Shown piece by piece: positions 13,676 through 23,198 of a stretch of 64,000 nt of DNA. A program made the translations under genes and the position numbers. The DNA is from Brachypterus glaber. Lineage: Eukaryota; Arthropoda; Insecta; Coleoptera; Kateretidae. A model generated the notes under the pieces. That model worked only from the letters and a program-made list of their open reading frames with translations, searched no databases and was not told the origin of the DNA. Numbering within the stretch: the first letter of the stretch is position 1; every line of letters starts with the position of its first letter. Where the stretch lies: the NCBI GenBank assembly GCA_958510825.1, contig OY294052.1:3679816-3743815 (forward strand), written 5' to 3'.

Positions 13676-14047
13676 CTAGACCCTACAGACTGGGGTTGGA
13701 AGTTGGTCAACAATATATTAGAGCCAGTTCAAACTTTACTTCCACCTGCGCCGGAAAAACTGCTGAACACTATTTTTTGCAACTGCAAAAAGGGATGCAG
13801 TGCTAAATGTGGTTGCAAAAAAGTCGGACTGTCTTGTTCTTTGGCATGCACAAATTGTCAAGGTCGGTCGTGCTCTAATATTGAATCACAAACAATGGAG
13901 GATTCGTTTGACTCCGACGAAGTATCATGCGATACATCGCTATTGACGCAATTTACTTGCATCCAAAATGAAGATGAAGAAGAAGCAGGAGAAGAAGAAC
14001 AAGAAGAAGATCAAGAAGAAGAACAAGAATTTGAAAGTTACGAATAA
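13676..14047 (+). pseudogene. Terminal exon of a repeat-encoded protein with CXC cysteine cluster
   Basis: An open frame of 123 codons after a TTTATCAG acceptor-like site. It starts LDPTDWGWKLVNNILEPVQT, then LLPPAPEKLLNTIF and a cysteine cluster (about residues 38-69) with spacing CNCKKGC-CGCKKVGLSC-CTNC-CSN. This resembles the CXC domain of Tesmin/TSO1 and MSL2 proteins and the tail of a protein family widespread in arthropod repeats (memory, not searched). It ends in an acidic run of Glu/Gln and a TAA. The part upstream of LDPTDWGW is missing, replaced by a TA microsatellite, so this is a captured or truncated last exon. The TA-encoded Tyr/Ile start is an artefact. Confidence 0.6.
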
Positions 14048-14686
14048 GACGAATAAACTTCAACACTTTTTTTTCATTTACATCGCTTTTATCTTTCTCA
14101 ATCTTTGAAAATTTTCGTTATTTTGCAATAGTTTTACATTAAACAGGATCACAACTGACCCGTGGAGTAGGCCTACTGGGGAAACCACGTTAAAAAAAAC
14201 GCGCTAAGTACACTACCTCATAGGTGGCGTGGAAACGTGTGCATATTATGACGATAACAACTTTTATAACTTTTTGAATCGTTATATCTCAGAAACGGTG
14301 GCTCGTAAGAAAAAAAGTATTGATACATTTTTTATAGATAATTTTATGATCTACAATTTTTGTCTGAGGTACTTTTATGATAAAACTTACCGTTTTGCTG
14401 AAAATCGCGAAAAACTCATTTTTTTGACCTTTGACCTTGAATTAAATTTTTTCCTTACAGGGGAATGATGGGGAACTTCTAGACATTGTTTATAATTATG
14501 TTTTGAACAACTTCACAGAAATTCAGCTTGTTGGGACTTTATGTAACTTCGAATGTCTAAATTGACCGGACTATAGGTAGGTAGCTATAGTTTTATCACA
14601 GAGAAAGGATTGAACTTTTAAAATAAATTATTAAATTAAAAGTTGTATTATTAAATTATTTTATAATTTTGGAAAATATTTATCAC

Positions 14687-15146
14687 CACGGGTCGGATCG
14701 AAGTAGCTATTACCGGGGGCATGCAAAAATTAGAATTTTAAAAAACTCTTTTTTCAAGTAAATAGACACTTAAAACTATTGTTCACCAAGCGCAATGTCA
14801 TGTCGACGCTGTTTATACTCAGTGTCCATGACTCATGGAGAAGGACTTAATTTTTTTTTGAAAATTGTTTCTCTTTTTAAAAAACGAATAGTTAATATAA
14901 AAATATTGTTTTTTTTCATTAATTATTCGTTTTTTGAAAAGGGAAACAATTTTCAAAAAGAAACAAATTAAAGTCTTTATAAGTCATGGACCATGACCAA
15001 GTCTCTCACTGAGTATTAACACCGTTGACATGACATTCCGCTTGGTGAACAACAGTTTAAAGTGTCTATTTACTTTAAAAAAGAGTTTTTTTAAAATTCT
15101 AATTTTTGCATGCCCCCCGTTAATAGCTACTTCGATCCGACCCGTG
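14687..15146. mobile_element. Foldback element with 8-bp target duplication
   Basis: A 460-base palindrome beginning CACGGGTCGGATCGAAGTAG and ending with its complement CTACTTCGATCCGACCCGTG, almost fully self-complementary. Flanked by the direct repeat TTTATCAC (14679-14686 and 15147-15154). An 8-bp duplication fits hAT-like mobilisation; no transposase present. Confidence 0.85.
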
Positions 15147-15154
15147 TTTATCAC

Positions 15155-16188
15155 TAAACATTTTAATTAGGCCTGATGGTTACTGTGTATTTGAAAACGG
15201 AAGAAAAAAATAAACTAGAAAAAATCGCGAACACAATAAAAAATAGCACGTTTAGAAATTAACAACTTGAACAATGAATAATTCAAACTTTTCATGGTAG
15301 TGGTCAGATAAAATTACGAGGGGTGCTTTAAAAATTCTCCGCGCAGAAATGAACTAGAATAATCTGAGTAAAAAAGTGAATCAAGGCAGCTATAATTGGT
15401 GGTTTAAAAATTAGTTTTTCATTCTTCTCTTTACGAAATATTACTTTTCTATCTTGTTAAGAGAATTGAATGCTAGGTGGTCGGTTGCTAGGTGGTTGCT
15501 AGCTATGAAAATCTTTCGTGCCCTGGACAAAAAAGTAAAAAAACGCCAATAACACATCTTCAGTGCATTTTCTTAATATTTTGTTTATTGTTGTTTGTAA
15601 ATTATGTCTTATTCAAGTAAATAAAACAAACTTTTGCAGGCAATATTTGAGGCTTCTTCAATTGATATCATTTTGATCTAATTTAAAACCAAATAATCGA
15701 ACATTCACGGTGTTTGACAAATGTCATAAAATATAGTTAATTCTAGTCACTCTATCTAGCGGCGGCTTTAGCTTTATCGTTTTTTACAAATGTCTTCTTA
15801 GGTTATTAAATGTCGAGGGGGGGGGGGAAGTGTAATACATTACACGCTGTGAAACCCCTTTCAGGTGCTCGCAGTTTTTGAATAGCCTCGGCTACGCCTC
15901 GCAAACCTCGCACCTAAAAGTAAACTTTGGCATCTGGTAAACAAGTTATAAGAAAATATTTTTTAAAAGGGGATGTTAGTTAAAAATTATAATATTATTA
16001 TAATTATTATATTATCATTATTATTATTATTGTTGTTATTATTATTATTATTATTATAATCAATTTTTTATGTTATTAAAATAAGATTTTACCTAAAATA
16101 ATATTTTTTCAAATAAATATACGGACCAGTAACTATTATTTTAACTTATTATTAACCGTTTTCGAGAAAAATGCATTTAAAGATGAAG
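15155..16188. other. Intergenic/intronic stretch with simple repeats
   Basis: No exon. A poly-G tract near 15815-15828 and a (TTA)n microsatellite at about 15996-16062. Confidence 0.55.
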
Positions 16189-16401
16189 CTGAAGTTTGCA
16201 ACGTTTTTTTGCGACGAAAATTCAAATAGTATATTAAAGCACTTATTCCATAACACGTTTTTAGCGCACGAGTACAAGTTTAGAAAACAAGCCGGAGGCG
16301 GCGAGTTTTCTAAAATACTAGTGCGCTAAAAATGTGTTATGGAATAAGTGCTTTAATATACTATTTGAATTTTCGATGCAAAAAAACGTTGCAAACTTCA
16401 G
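16189..16401. mobile_element. Hairpin element with GCGCTAAAAA..loop
   Basis: Palindrome from CTGAAGTTTGCAACGTTTTT to its complement. The central part holds TTTTTAGCGCAC..GTGCGCTAAAAA around a GC-rich loop with GCCGGAGGCGGCGAG. Related core at 58856-58960. Confidence 0.8.
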
Positions 16402-16907
16402 TTTCATATTTAAAGGTAAAATTTCACGTTTCAAAGACCAAAAATTAAAGACTAAAATGTTAAAAACCAGCGTCGCTACGCCACTGACTAAGAATTATTA
16501 CCTAGGAAGGTATGTATTCTGAATTTAAGTGTAAACTGTGCAATTGTAAATTGTTCTCGGAAAATAACATGAAATCATCACGCGCAATCTTTCAATCTAA
16601 ACATGAAATATTTTTTAAAAATAGACTGGGCAAAGAGCAATAGATGCATGTGCCGTCTATTAATAAATACCTAAATAAATAATATTTGATTAAAATTTTG
16701 TAACTTTAAAGTTCAGTTGATAGGATAAATAAACAAGGATGCTAAAGTATTAATATATTTATATTTTTGCACGCAAAGAAATACTGCCAAAAAATTAAAT
16801 AAAAGGTACCTATTTTATTTAATAAAAAAACACAAAATAATTAAAAATCATTTTTTTTTCGAAAAATTAAAAAATTAATTAATTATGTAAAGTTTAAGTG
16901 CTCAACT

Positions 16908-17032
16908 TTTCTTTCTGGCCATGAAATTGTTTAAAAAGTAAGATTTATTGTTCTAGAAGCTAAACATCCCTTTAAACAAAGGGTTAACTAGGTATACTTG
17001 AATTGAATTTTATACCAAACTTTCTCACATTT
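16908..17032 (+). repeat. Left arm of an interrupted inverted repeat
   Basis: Pairs with 18122-18244: shared TTTATTGTTCTAGAAGCTAA and TGAATTGAATTTTATACCAA on opposite strands. The arms enclose the CCC-ended element 17141-18019. Confidence 0.75.
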
Positions 17033-17140
17033 TCATAAACTGACAGGATATTTTAAAAACACATTTTTCTGTAATATAAAACATAAAAAACACGTAAAGG
17101 GGTATCACTCTTAGATTTGATGAAAATCCACTCCCACAAA

Positions 17141-18019
17141 CCCGGACAACATTCATAAACTCATATAGGCCTCATGAGAGCATCATGTTATGATTTCCAC
17201 GTTTTGTACTCATACGAACATCATGATGAGCACATCTCATGATTTTGTGATCATGTTGTGAGTTTGTTATGAGGTGTATACATTTAACGTTAAATCATTA
17301 AATGATGTCATAATGATTTCCACGTGAAATATCAAATATTGCCCGGGACTCGATTGAGAACGATTGCCGAGTAGTACAGGCTCCTGTAATGTTTCAATTT
17401 CAGTGCACTTGACAGCGTTATGCGATAGGTGGCGCCACATGTTATTTTCTACCGCTAACTAAACTTTTTAAACGAATAAAAGAATACTAGTATTAAAATG
17501 CAGTTGTCTTTATAAGGATATACTACTGGTAATAACTAGTAATTAACTTACTGGTCATCTAATTCGATACACATTATCGGATTGGTATGGTGAGCCGTAG
17601 ATATCTGGAGGCTTTAGTCTAGAGGAATTGTTGCCCCCATTCACCTTGTTGGAGAACATTTCCACTGGGAAGTTCCCAGTGGGAAAATCCCGGTGTCCTC
17701 AAGTTGTTGAAAATGGATTTATGAGGAGGTGTGTGTCTAGGGGGGTTGATTTTTTCGTTATTTTTTTGGTATCTCTTCGCGTTTTCAAGATATGAGCAAA
17801 AAGGTGTGTTTCTTTTTTTTTAATTTCCCGGTCAATTTAAATTTCGCGGTTAATTTAAAGTTTGCACATGCGCATTCCGTAGACCGCTGCTAGATCTTCA
17901 TGACATGATCTCGTAATGACTTTATAATGAGGAGTCATCTGTATGCTTTCATGAACTCAGAGAAAATCATTACATGATGTCATAATGACTTCTACGTGAA
18001 ATAGCAAATGTTGTCCGGG
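17141..18019. mobile_element. CCC-ended motif-rich element A
   Basis: Ends CCCGGACAACATT and AATGTTGTCCGGG. Interior dense in the palindrome TCATGA and in CATCATG/ATGATG. A second right-end copy (ATATTGCCCGGG, ending 17347) lies inside, and the segment ATGATGTCATAATGA occurs at both right ends. It may therefore be one 0.88 kb element or a 207-base element plus part of another. Confidence 0.6.
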
Positions 18020-18033
18020 AAGAGGGTTAAACT

Positions 18034-18052
18034 ACCCCCCCCCCCCCCCCGG
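18034..18052. repeat. Poly-C tract
   Basis: Run of about 18 C residues just right of element A. Confidence 0.9.
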
Positions 18053-18121
18053 ACCAAAAAACGTAGTAAATCTCAAGAAAAATCGAGTTAAAGGGATCAT
18101 GTCAGTTATGTTTAATAAAAT

Positions 18122-18244
18122 GTGAGAAAGTTTGGTATAAAATTCAATTCAAGTACCCCTAGTTAACCCTTTGTTTAAGGGGATGTTTAGCTTCTAGAAC
18201 AATAAATCTTGCTTTTTGCACGTTCATGACCAGACAAACATTTT
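18122..18244 (-). repeat. Right arm of an interrupted inverted repeat
   Basis: Complement of 16908-17032. The minus open frame 18159-18395 runs through it and is not taken as a gene. Confidence 0.75.
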
Positions 18245-18260
18245 GAGCACATACGTTACA

Positions 18261-19142
18261 TTTTATAAAGTAAAGAGGCTGAAAAATCTCTTTTTTTCGG
18301 TCACTCTTTGTAACCCATAGAATTAGAACTTTTTCGAATTTCAAGATACGTGGGGAAAGGCTTTCTCCCACATCCAAAGCCCTGACTCTTGACAATACTG
18401 TTGGTATTTCTTACTTGGAATTTCCAACTTAGAAATGCCAACTACCTACAACCATAATATGATAGTTGGTATTTCCAACATTCTAACTTCCCAACTCAGC
18501 TGGTAATCTGATCGTAGAATAACAACATACCTAGTTTTTGCAGAATATTTTATTTACAATGGCATCAAAAACAGACATTTTCCCATTTTTTTTTTAAATA
18601 TAACTCAGATTTCCTTTTTAAGAGAGAATGGGAAGACTTTTCCCCTTTCAGTATGCCCCTGGCTGCCCTCTCCAAAACAGTAACTTAAACGGTCACTTCT
18701 AAAACTAGATTTGGCCATTACTGGAGATGTATACAGCTGACTATAATAGTCAGCTGTCTACAGCTTCAGCCTGGAGCCTCCAGGTGTTCCTAAAAACGCG
18801 GAATCGTCAAAATAATAAATGGAAGACCTAATTATAATTATTTACCAACCTACAAAACTATTTAAACAAGCAAAAAGTCAATAACATTTTATCTAAGGCT
18901 TACATGTGAGCAAAAAAGTATCTACTGTCTTCCGGAAGTGGTAATATCACTGTGGTATTGTCATTATGTGGGGTATTGTGTACAAGACAAATCAAATTGT
19001 CCTTCAAAAAAAAATTAAGCTAAGGAAACAGTATGATGGCTTTCCGTTTAACGATAATAAATACAATTGTAATTAATAAAACAGTCAACAAAACACCTGT
19101 CAAAGCTTTTAAATACAAATAAAACGGTAAAAAGGTACTTAC
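18261..19142 (-). other. Start of AGFG intron 1
   Basis: No coding signal. A perfect 11-base-arm hairpin ACAGCTGACTA/TAGTCAGCTGT lies at about 18732-18757. Confidence 0.5.
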
Positions 19143-19306
19143 AGCATTCCTGAACATTTGGTGCACACAAAAGATCCTATAGTAACGTTCACATATGTAG
19201 GTCCTCGCTGGTTACAGTCGAAACAATATTTATTTTGTGGTAATGCTGCTAATTCGCGTAATGTTTTTAAATTTTTCTCGTCCAATTTTTTACGGGACGA
19301 AGCCAT
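19143..19306 (-). CDS. drongo: AGFG/drongo-type ArfGAP, first coding exon (partial gene)
   Basis: First coding exon of an ArfGAP with FG repeats, the AGFG1/Hrb/drongo family, which acts in clathrin and endosomal traffic. It encodes 54 codons plus two bases, starting MASSRKKLDEKNLKTLRELA and ending at a GT-AAGT donor (GT at 19141-19142). The N-terminal half of the ArfGAP zinc finger is visible: C28-x2-C31-x16-C48-x2-C51, with the family signature CFDCNQRGPTYVNVT followed by GSFVCTKCSG. Human AGFG1 has the same order and its first exon stops at the same place, from memory of the family. The start is the first ATG, preceded by a repeat-free GC-richer stretch. The following exons (next expected peptide RGLxPPHRVKSISM) should lie at lower coordinates. 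I could not find them in 1-19142, so they are probably outside the window and the intron exceeds 19 kb. Confidence 0.88.
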
Positions 19307-19440
19307 TTTTTAAAGTTAATTCACCTAAAGCACGAAACGTATAGCACTCGACTGACAGCTGATTGGATTTTGAGAGTTTTCTAAACGATCGCAGCGCTTT
19401 GGGAGTCAAACTGACACACAGCGTTGCCAAGCTTAACCGT
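19307..19440 (-). promoter_or_regulatory. Likely 5' UTR/promoter of the AGFG gene
   Basis: Repeat-free, relatively GC-rich stretch directly upstream of the AGFG start codon. A reversed CCAAT box (ATTGG on the plus strand, 19362-19366) lies about 56 bases upstream of the ATG. No TATA box is obvious. Its role as promoter is inferred from position only. Confidence 0.3.
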
Positions 19441-19669
19441 TTTACCCTTAACTAGGGTTGTCCACCGTCCTTTATTTCAAATGACTTTATTTTCTTCTTT
19501 GTCCTTTATAAAACCTTTAAAGGACGCTAAATGCCCTTAAAACGATTAATCTCAATATGGATTAACTTTTTGAGGAGTTCGCCTGTGGCCCCCTTGTACC
19601 ACTGTACAGTAAAAGTCTTACTATGACAGTCTTAGCTATCCTAGTAGAAATTAGATATCGTCATCTAAA

Positions 19670-20351
19670 CCCAGACAGCACATAATATCTTAAAGACGTC
19701 TTTTTTAGATCTTAATTATGTCTGGACGCCTAAAGACATAAAAAGGATATCTTATGGACTTCTTTTTAGGGATGTTTGAAAGATATCCGATTATGATGCC
19801 TATAAGATGTCTTTTAAGTGTCGGTAAGACGTCTTAACTTTGATACTCATCGCTAAAAATAAATTAACCACAATCAACTACTAAAAAAAATTACCATTTT
19901 TTTTAAAGATCTTTTTGTGAAAAACAAAAAAATTAAAAAAACAAATTTCATTTTTTTTTAATTTGTTTTTACGAAAAACGAAAAAATTAAAAAAATAAAT
20001 TTTCAGAAAAAAAAAAACTGAAAAAAAAAATAAAAAAATTACATTTTTTTAAGATCTTTTTTTGACAAACAAATTACCTCTCATTCTAATTCTTATTACG
20101 CTTTTTATATCAATACGACCATACCTAGCAACGTAAATGGGAGGGGGTATTATGTTGTAAAGTCGCCTATGCAAGGCGTCAGTAAGGCGTCTTAGAAAAG
20201 ATGTCTTAAAGACGTTACCTTTTGTAACATACGACGTCGTTTAGACGTCTTTAAGATGCATATACGGCGAAAACCGACGTTCTTAAGACGTCTTGAATGA
20301 CGAGCTACGACATCTTTAAGATCTCTTTAAGTCATCTTTGTGCTGTCTGGG
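19670..20351. mobile_element. CCC-ended motif-rich element B
   Basis: TIRs of 13 bases, CCCAGACAGCACA and TGTGCTGTCTGGG. Interior repeats variants of AAGACGTCTT (AAGATATC, AAGACATC, TTAAGACGTC) throughout both subterminal regions, around an AT-rich poly-A/poly-T centre. No open frame; no clear target duplication. Confidence 0.75.
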
Positions 20352-20835
20352 AAGGCTCTAACGGTCTAACTCCAAAACGTCATATTTTTAAGGAGACGTA
20401 AAAAACGATTTAAAACTTAATTATAGCAATTTAGAACTTTAAAACTAGCTTGTTCACAGGTAAAAATGTTTGAAATGTGTTAATGTATTTAAAACTTTTC
20501 ATTGTTATCTATTTTATATAAATTATTTGAAAATTAAATTTTAACCACAGAATCTAAATTCACTAATGGTCTAACTCCAAGGGAAGATAAAGGAGGATAC
20601 CTATCGTATTATATCGCGTAATATTATTACAAAAAATTTATATTTTTATATTTAATATATAATATTACTACTAGGTAGGCATAATATATATACATTATTA
20701 ATGGCAATAATTATAATTATCATCAAACAGTAAATTAACAAATATTTGAAACGGGATCCCCTGTTGTCGAGAAATAGTTTGACATTAGTGACAGTTCTCA
20801 TTTAATTGTTTTCTCACAATCATATGATGGAGTTA

Positions 20836-20970
20836 GGGCCACTTGCACCAATGCTGGTTTAACTTTAAACTTGGATTAAAGTGACAGCTGACCAATCAGA
20901 ACGCAGCATTTTTAACTTAAACTCGGTTTAGCTGAGTTAATCCCGTACCAAAATTTGGTGCAAGTGGCCC
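20836..20970. mobile_element. Tourist-like MITE
   Basis: TIRs GGGCCACTTGCACCA and TGGTGCAAGTGGCCC, flanked by TTA on both sides (20833-20835, 20971-20973). The 3-bp TTA duplication fits PIF/Harbinger. Interior palindromic. Confidence 0.85.
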
Positions 20971-21397
20971 TTAGACTTTCATTTACAATTTTTTTGTTTT
21001 TTCGAAAAAAAACATTTTTTTTTCAAAACTTCGTTTTGCAAAAAAAGAAGAACCTCCCCTATGCCCACCTGCTAAAATTTTAAAAGCTAGTTGTCTTATT
21101 TCGAGTTGATCAACTAGTTCAAAAGTTAAGAAGGGGTGACTTTTGGACAGCACTGTATATTGTATAAACATCATTGGCCAATGGCAACTAATAAAAAGAA
21201 TCAATTGCTTAATAATAATGATATTTATTTATTTTTAAATTAATTAACAATAATTGTTAGCCAAAAAATAGCTTCATTTTTGTTGTGAAATAGGTAGCCT
21301 TAACTTTTCAAGAACCAAGTTTATTAACTTCTGACTGATATTTTATTATAGGGCAAACAAAAGGCGTGACATATTATAGACGCCACCCAAGTACATA

Positions 21398-22316
21398 CAG
21401 AGCGATCTCAAAGTCACCTTCCCCCCTCTTAACTTTTGAACGAGTTGAGATATCGACTTCAAATTTAGAATTCTTATATAAAACAATTTAAACTATCTTT
21501 TAGCATATTTTTGATACTTTCAGCTCTTAAAATGTGGACAGGGTGGCATGGGGACATTTTTAAATATAAAGGGGGGTCGTGTGATACATCATTTTAAAGC
21601 TTATGAAATTCTCCATTTAACTATATATTTTTTAATATTTTTAAACATTTTTTTGGGTTTAAAATAGGGTTGAAAATGGGTATTTTTGTCAAAATTTGTC
21701 TAAAAAAATCAAACAATTTTTTAAAAATGACTTTGAAACAACTAAACTAACTAACTAAACTAAAAATGACTTTTATGATGAAAAACGTAAATTATACTTT
21801 TAAAATAATTTTAATTGAAGTAAATAAAAATTTACAAAAAAAAAACGTAAATTATACTTTTAAAATAATTTTAATTGAAGTAAATAAAAATTTACAAAAA
21901 AAAAACTCGCATTTTTTAGAACAAAAAATTTAAAAATCAAAACCTTAAAAAAATTGTTTAAACAATTAAAAAATACACAGCCCAATAGAGAATTTTATTT
22001 GCTTTAAAATGATGTGCATAGGCGTAACGAGCCCCCCCCCCCCAAATTTTTCTAAGTCCCCCCAAATCAAACTATAAAAGTCTCACAGACAGACAAACTT
22101 AAAAATTACGCATATATTTTTTGGGGCTCAAGTCCTGATGATGTATCACATGACCTCACTTTCCATTTAAAAAAGGCCCCCCTGCCCACATTTTAAGAGC
22201 TGAAAGTATCAAATATATGCTAAAAGATAGTTTAGGTTGTCTTTTTTAAGAGTCCCAATTTGAAGTCGATATCTCAACTCGTTCAAAAGGAGGGGGGTGA
22301 CTTTTTGACCGCTCTG
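21398..22316. mobile_element. Large foldback element with TA duplication
   Basis: Starts CAGAGCGATCTCAAAGTCAC and ends GTGACTTTTTGACCGCTCTG, with arms of about 250 bases and TA on both sides. The middle is AT-rich. Two identical 60-base lines (21781-21840 and 21841-21900) form an exact tandem duplication. One-arm relative at 350-476. Confidence 0.85.
21781..21900. repeat. Exact 60-bp tandem duplication
   Basis: Bases 21781-21840 are repeated without change at 21841-21900 (unit begins AAAAACGTAAATTATACTTT). Confidence 0.97.
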
Positions 22317-22615
22317 TATATGGGTGCATTAAGACATCATGACGTCTATAAAGTATGTCACCGTGTATACAGGGTGAATCAACCTGGGTGATAATTTATA
22401 CTGAATTAAAATTACTGATGGGTTATTATAAGTTAATATTTTAAATAAAATTATACAACAATAGTGCATACATTTCAATTATAATTATAAATAATTTACG
22501 CAAAAGAAAATGGTTTATCTAAATAAATATTTTGTTAATGTTAAATGTATTTATTTGGATCAACATTCTCCTGTTATATTCACAAAATATTGTAAAGAAT
22601 AGTTATTTTATACAT

Positions 22616-22735
22616 CAGGGAGTAAACTGGTGGTTCTAGTCCCACAGCATGAATGTTTCACGAGCGAAGTGGAGCGCGGCGCAGTGAAACAAGGGAAACA
22701 TTACTGTTAGGGGCTAAAACATAGTTTACTCCTGA
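22616..22735. repeat. Hairpin with GC-rich loop
   Basis: GGAGTAAACT..GTTTC pairs with GAAAC..AGTTTACTCC. The loop contains CACGAGCGAAGTGGAGCG. Confidence 0.7.
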
Positions 22736-22739
22736 GGTA

Positions 22740-23198
22740 TATACACTATTTTTTGCACGACCGACAACTATATTAACATAAAATTAAATAAAAACATATA
22801 TTCAAAACCAACTAATCTATTTTTGCAATTTCTTTTAAAATTAAATCAAGATATCAATGAATCATGAAATGACAGGTTTGCGTTTTCACTTTTTTTTCAA
22901 TATGGCCGTAGTATTTTAGATGTCGCATGTTGTTATAACAAATTTTCAAGAAAAAGTAATAAAAAATATGGATTTTGATGAAATGCCTATAAGGCCTATC
23001 GAAACTGACCCCACGGTGGTTGTTGAGAAACGGGCAGCAGCTATTTTAAATTTATTGCCATCCAAATTAAGAAAAAAAAGTGTGCAGCTGTAGTGTTTAA
23101 CATTATACAGATGCGGGAATAAACCAGGTGGTTGAGTCTCGCAAAAGAGTGCGTAAAATAACGTTTTAGCCCCGGTCGTGCAAAAAATAAATTTTACC
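22740..23198 (+). mobile_element. Non-autonomous element around the recombinase-like fragment
   Basis: Flanked by inverted copies of TTTTTTGCACGACCG (around 22748-22764 and 23171-23187). Contains the 41-codon fragment at 22968-23093. Boundaries and target duplication are uncertain. Confidence 0.4.
22968..23093 (+). pseudogene. N-terminal fragment resembling a Crypton-type tyrosine recombinase protein
   Basis: A 41-codon frame, MDFDEMPIRPIETDPTVVVE then KRAAAILNLLPSKLRKK, ending in TAG. The pattern (acidic start, TDPxVVxxKRxAAxxLLPxKxR) resembles the start of insect proteins with a phage-integrase-like tyrosine recombinase domain (Crypton or ZMYM-like). That likeness is from memory. No recombinase core follows, so the piece is a remnant inside a non-autonomous repeat. 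Confidence 0.4.

Larger units (their letters stand above)
13190..14571 (+). mobile_element. TIR element carrying a CXC-domain terminal exon
   Basis: A 1382-base element with inverted repeats of about 355 bases (13190-13545 and 14215-14571) starting GTCCGGTCAATTTAGAC, flanked on both sides by TA, the likely target duplication. The arms are highly similar; both contain the same antisense/sense short open frame (13303-13497 and 14229-14468), which is therefore a product of the repeat and not a gene. Between the arms are a (TA)n tract and the CXC exon. TA duplication suggests a Tc1/mariner-type transposase mobilised it, but no transposase is present. Confidence 0.75.

Noticed and set aside
13303..14468. 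Two nearly identical proteins (13303-13497 minus, 14229-14468 plus)
   Set aside because: They are the same inverted-repeat arm read on opposite strands; no coding features.
18159..18395. Minus frame with a few cysteines resembling a piggyBac C-terminal zinc finger
   Set aside because: Cysteine spacing does not fit, and the frame runs through an inverted-repeat arm.
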